Origin: JACJWR01 sp963752505
GTDB lineage: Bacteria > Actinomycetota > Actinomycetes > S36-B12 > UBA10799
NCBI GenBank assembly: GCA_963752505.1
Contig: CAVVYM010000003.1
Coordinates: 62,001 to 126,000, forward strand
DNA: 64,000 nt
Direction of reading: 5' to 3'
The position numbers and the translations under genes were made by a program. The notes under the pieces are model-generated. The model saw only the letters and a program-made list of their open reading frames with translations, was not told where the DNA came from and searched no databases. Positions 61,112 to 64,000 of this stretch are shown piece after piece (position 1 is the stretch's first letter; every line of letters starts with the position of its first letter).

Positions 61112-61351
61112 TCAGGTGCTGGTTGCGGCGAAAGGTTCTTGGCACGACAGTAGCGCACGAAATGCACAACCGTCGGCGCCGCAGGAACCCTCATGGCCGG
61201 CGCCGAGCAGGCGGCAGATTGTGGGGCGGCAGCCTCCGCATCCGCCGCCCGCGCCCGACTCCCGGGTCACGTCCTCGATCGTGCGCGCGCCGTCGGAAAT
61301 CGCTGCACGCACAGCGGCATCGTTCACCGCAGCGCAATGGCAGACGAGCAT
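61112..61351 (-). CDS. bfd: Bacterioferritin-associated ferredoxin
   Basis: A 79-residue [2Fe-2S] protein of the BFD family: ligands in LVCHCAAV and GGGCGGCRPTIC. Bfd docks on bacterioferritin and reduces its iron for release. A C-terminal tail with more cysteines (GSCGADGCAF, LLSCQ) is unusual. ATG 61351 has GGAGG; a longer frame upstream is broken by the iron boxes. First gene of the bfd-bfr pair. Confidence 0.9.
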   Translation of the reverse strand: MLVCHCAAVNDAAVRAAISDGARTIEDVTRESGAGGGCGGCRPTICRLLGAGHEGSCGADGCAFRALLSCQEPFAATST

Positions 61352-61365
61352 GACCCTCCTCGGAG

Positions 61366-61389
61366 TTAGGTAAGGTAAGCCTAACCTAG
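61366..61389 (-). promoter_or_regulatory. Two overlapping IdeR/DtxR iron boxes upstream of bfd
   Basis: Two 19-base windows, 61366-61384 and 61371-61389, each match the iron-box consensus TTAGGTTAGGCTAACCTAA at 15 of 19 positions, offset by five bases. They lie 14 bases before bfd, where bound repressor would block transcription. Confidence 0.8.
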
Positions 61390-61426
61390 CCGATCGCCTT
61401 CGTCGCATCCGAGGTCCCCGCTGATC

Positions 61427-61432
61427 TACGGT
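61427..61432 (+). promoter_or_regulatory. -10 hexamer TACGGT for the esterase gene (leaderless)
   Basis: TACGGT, six bases, then ATG 61439. Confidence 0.5.
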
Positions 61433-61438
61433 AGCGAG

Positions 61439-62569
61439 ATGGACTCATCGGCGGGCGACGATCAGCTCAGCACCTGGCAGTTGTTTCTACGCTCCGTCGA
61501 GGGAATCTCGCTGATCAACGTTTGGTGGCTGCTCGGGGCGGTACTCGTGACGGTGATCCTGATCGGCGTCTGCGTCGCGGTGATCCGGCGTCACCATCGA
61601 TGGTGGCTCGTGCTGCTGCTGCCGGCCACTCTGGCCGCCACGGTGGCGTCGGCGGCTTTCGCGGTCAACTACGAACTCGGGTGGGTCTCGACCGTTGGCA
61701 AGCTATTCGGAGTGCCGCCCTTCGATGTGGGAACGCCCGCCCAATTGGCCAATCCGACCGGGAAATGGCCGCGTGGCCAAGTCATCGAGACCACGATTCC
61801 GGGCACCACGAGCGGGGTAGGCGATCACTTCGCGATGGTGTACCTCCCGCCCCAGTACTTCGACGACCCGACTGCCACGTTCCCCGTCGTGTACGCGCTG
61901 CACGGGACGCCGGGTGTGGAGGATCCACGCGGTGAGGACGCCGGTCCCTACGACATCTTTGTCAATGCCGAAGCGGACAACCCGGCGCAGGCGGCTGCAG
62001 CAGCGGGTCAACCGGTGGTGGTGATCGCCCCGGTGGTCTCGCCGATGAGCAAGGACACCGAATGTGTTGACGGGCCGATGGGCAACTGGCAGACCTATCT
62101 CTCGGTGGACGTGCCGGCCTGGGCGGGGCAGTACCCGCGGCTGCGCACCGGCAGTCAGGACACCGCCATCGGCGGATTCTCCATGGGCGGCACCTGCGCA
62201 CAGGTGACTGCCCTGCGCCTCCCGGATCAGTTCTCGAGCGCAGGAAATCTATCGGGCTTCACCAAGGCGTCGAATGAGGCCGGCGATGCTGCACTATTCG
62301 GCAGCGGTTCGCCCGCCGCCTACGATTCGAGCGCGATCATCGCCAACGACCCGGCGGCAAAATCGGTGGCGCTGTGGCTCGGAGTCGGAGCCGATGATGA
62401 TCCGGAGTTGGTCGCGGACATGAGTAGTTTCGCCAAGGCAGCACAGGCAGATGGCATGACGGTGGAGTACACGACCTATGCCGGCGGACATACCTTCGAC
62501 GTCTGGCGGTTGGCAATCGCCGATTGGATCAAATGGACAGCGCAGCGCTTCTACTCGGCGGGGAACTAG
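61439..62569 (+). CDS. Membrane-anchored esterase (alpha/beta hydrolase)
   Basis: A 376-residue protein with three N-terminal helices (residues 25-85) and an extracytoplasmic esterase domain of the PF00756 type. The nucleophile elbow is IGGFSMGGTCAQ, and GGHTFDVWR near the end supplies the histidine. Related domains include mycolyltransferases and esterase D; this lineage may lack mycolates, so a polysaccharide or lipid ester is more likely. Divergent from bfd. Confidence 0.85.
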   Translation: MDSSAGDDQLSTWQLFLRSVEGISLINVWWLLGAVLVTVILIGVCVAVIRRHHRWWLVLLLPATLAATVASAAFAVNYELGWVSTVGKLFGVPPFDVGTPAQLANPTGKWPRGQVIETTIPGTTSGVGDHFAMVYLPPQYFDDPTATFPVVYALHGTPGVEDPRGEDAGPYDIFVNAEADNPAQAAAAAGQPVVVIAPVVSPMSKDTECVDGPMGNWQTYLSVDVPAWAGQYPRLRTGSQDTAIGGFSMGGTCAQVTALRLPDQFSSAGNLSGFTKASNEAGDAALFGSGSPAAYDSSAIIANDPAAKSVALWLGVGADDDPELVADMSSFAKAAQADGMTVEYTTYAGGHTFDVWRLAIADWIKWTAQRFYSAGN

Positions 62570-62587
62570 CCCCGCCCCAGGCGATTG

Positions 62588-62839
62588 CTACCGCGGCGGT
62601 GAAACGCTGTCGGCGTCGTCCTCGTCGTCGGACTCTTCCTTGTCGTCGTACACGTCGGCGTACGGGTCCTCATACTCCTCGTGCTCGAAGTCGTCGTCTT
62701 CGCGGGTGGTTCCGTGGTGCTGCTCACCGCCGGCACTCGACAACTCCTCACGCAGGGCATCAAGGTCCATCGACGGTGTGGAGTACTTCAACCGCCGTGC
62801 GACTTTGGTCTGCTTCGCCTTCGCTCGGCCGCGCCCCAT
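62588..62839 (-). CDS. DUF3073 protein
   Basis: An 83-residue protein with a basic start (MGRGRAKAKQTKVARRLKYS), typical of DUF3073, and a highly acidic tail (EDDDFEHEEYEDPYADVYDD). It is found near bldC and purM in many actinobacteria; function unknown. ATG 62839 has GAGGGGG upstream. The remaining 213 bases to bldC hold no recognisable gene. Confidence 0.85.
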   Translation of the reverse strand: MGRGRAKAKQTKVARRLKYSTPSMDLDALREELSSAGGEQHHGTTREDDDFEHEEYEDPYADVYDDKEESDDEDDADSVSPPR

Positions 62840-63052
62840 GGCTCGACCCCCTCGTAGGTGATGGACTAGGCAACGTGGCACGAGCCTACCTGTTCGTTTG
62901 CGATGACGACACACGGGTCAGGCACTTATCTGCCATTGGGTTGCGGGGTCCTCGACTGGCTGGGAGACTGCTGAACAAGCCGACGGGGAAGCGACTCCAG
63001 TCGCCGTGGGCCCATTCCGCGCCGCGCATCGAAGTGGCCGACAGGAGGTGTC

Positions 63053-63301
63053 ATGAGTACGGAAGCAGTTCCCTCCGCCACCGACGCCGACCTGCCGGCG
63101 GAGTCCGATGACTTGGGCCCGCTGCTCACCCCCGGCGAGGTCGCGAAGCTGTTCCACGTCAACCCTCGCACCGTGACTCGCTGGGCACGGTCGGGCAAGA
63201 TCACGAGTGTGCGAACCCTCGGTGGGCATCGACGCTACTTGCAGCGCGAGATCGAGTCGCTGTTGCACCCCGGCGGGCAGCACCCTACGAGTACGAGTTG
63301 A
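63053..63301 (+). CDS. bldC: BldC-like MerR-family regulator
   Basis: An 82-residue DNA-binding protein with a single winged helix-turn-helix of the MerR type (LTPGEVAKLFHVNPRTVTRW, VRTLGGHRRY) and no effector domain, as in BldC, which controls developmental timing in Streptomyces. AGGAGG precedes the ATG. The last 17 bases overlap the end of purM on the other strand. Confidence 0.95.
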   Translation: MSTEAVPSATDADLPAESDDLGPLLTPGEVAKLFHVNPRTVTRWARSGKITSVRTLGGHRRYLQREIESLLHPGGQHPTSTS

Positions 63302-64000
63302 ATAACCGGGCCGCTCCGCCGCTACCGCCCTTGGCCTGAGCGTCGCCGGTCTCGCCGGACTCCCGTCGGCGCACCGTTCCAATAACCGCGGCCGCGACGC
63401 CATTCTCGGCCAGCAGGGTCACGGCCCGGTCGGCGGCCGGCGCGGCGACAACTGCCACCATCCCCAACCCCATGTTGAACGTCAGTTCAAGGTCCGCCAC
63501 CGAGAGATCACCCACCTCGCCCAGCAATCCGAACACGGCCGGCGGCGTCCACCTTGAACGGTCCACCTCGGCGATTCGATCGGCAGGGAGCACCCGAGCC
63601 AGGTTCGCGGCGATACCGCCGCCGGTGATGTGGCTCAGGGCGTGCAGTTCGTGGCCGAGTTCCGCGTGCAGGGCGAGACAGACCTTGGCGTAGATGCGCG
63701 TCGGCTCCAGCAGTTCCTCGCCGAGCGTCCGTCCGAGTTCATCGATGTGGCGATCCAGGCGCCAGTTGGCATCGGCGAGAAACACCTTCCTCGCCAGTGA
63801 GTATCCGTTGGAGTGCAGGCCCGATGAAGCCATGGATACCAGGACGTCCCCAGCGGCCACCCGTTCCGGGCCCAGCACCTCGGCAGCTTCCACCACACCG
63901 GTGCCGGCTCCGGCCACGTCGTATTCCTGCGGTCCGAGCAGGCCGGGATGCTCGGCGGTCTCGCCCCCGAGCAGCGCGCAGCCGGCGAGTTGGCAGCCTT
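63285..64000 (-). CDS. purM: Phosphoribosylformylglycinamidine cyclo-ligase (N-terminal part off window)
   Basis: The frame is open to the right edge and ends at 63285, so the visible 238 residues are the C-terminal two thirds of PurM (AIR synthetase), which closes the imidazole ring in purine synthesis. CALLGGETAEHPG, SSGLHSNGYSLARK, HITGGGIAANLARVLP and NMGLGMVAVV are typical. The start lies beyond the window. Confidence 0.95.
   Translation of the reverse strand, partial: GCQLAGCALLGGETAEHPGLLGPQEYDVAGAGTGVVEAAEVLGPERVAAGDVLVSMASSGLHSNGYSLARKVFLADANWRLDRHIDELGRTLGEELLEPTRIYAKVCLALHAELGHELHALSHITGGGIAANLARVLPADRIAEVDRSRWTPPAVFGLLGEVGDLSVADLELTFNMGLGMVAVVAAPAADRAVTLLAENGVAAAVIGTVRRRESGETGDAQAKGGSGGAARLFNSYS

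Noticed and set aside
1..64000. CRISPR arrays, insertion sequences, prophage or replication origin
   Set aside because: No regularly spaced repeats, transposase, integrase or phage structural genes and no dnaA-type cluster were seen.

Overview
The window is a compact, high-GC chromosome segment from an actinomycete (class Actinomycetia). The lineage call rests on mycothiol synthase (mshD), a GlnR-type response regulator, BldC, a DUF3073 protein, the glgC/glgM pair, a PHO box of Streptomyces type and an IdeR/DtxR iron box. Many genes also start immediately after a TANNNT hexamer with 6-7 bases between, the signature of leaderless transcripts. I cannot name the genus. No phage, insertion sequence or CRISPR array is visible and no intergenic gap exceeds 300 bases; the accessory content is an arsenic cluster and two gene remnants.

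Left part (1-12974). A partial asparaginase II gene and a DUF4388-like gene diverge. A long leftward operon follows: DUF4395 membrane protein, DsrE, a 34-residue membrane protein, nitrobindin, Fur-family regulator, YgfZ and Dtd, several with overlapping stops and starts. Next come a secreted L,D-transpeptidase with three tandem repeats and leftward glnR. Divergent from glnR is the operon mshD, ppk1, CYTH-CHAD protein, MutT1-like NUDIX/phosphatase.

Phosphate and storage (12975-24098, 33464-34456). A PHO box precedes pstS-pstC-pstA-pstB; a 17-bp hairpin sits between pstS and pstC and no phoU is present. Together with ppk1, a CHAD protein and ppk2 further on, this is a strong phosphate uptake and polyphosphate set. 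Divergent glgC and glgM serve alpha-glucan synthesis. A DUF6325 protein, a SHOCT protein and a 503-residue protein of unknown function follow.

Middle (24099-44809): a pirin, an unknown 452-residue protein, a second L,D-transpeptidase, Sua5, an Abhydrolase_9 membrane hydrolase and a FUSC protein fired from one shared 21-base promoter, homocysteine S-methyltransferase, ppk2, an MFS exporter, a serine hydrolase lipoprotein, tRNA-Lys, an EAL protein with degenerate GGDEF, a PfkB kinase overlapping an M20 amidohydrolase, a GCS2 ligase, and tRNA-Glu/Asp/Phe.

Right part (44810-64000): a mycothiol-dependent enzyme family member, a helix-turn-helix protein, an MscS channel, an FNT transporter, a sigma factor with zinc-finger tail, an arsenic cluster (two arsC divergent from arsR-acr3 with two operators), glycerol genes (glpD, glycerol dehydrogenase) flanking a LOG-family remnant, a TM2 protein, a second pirin, an exporter and a Na+/H+ antiporter, a zincin, the bfd-bfr pair under overlapping iron boxes, an esterase, DUF3073, bldC and the 3' part of purM.
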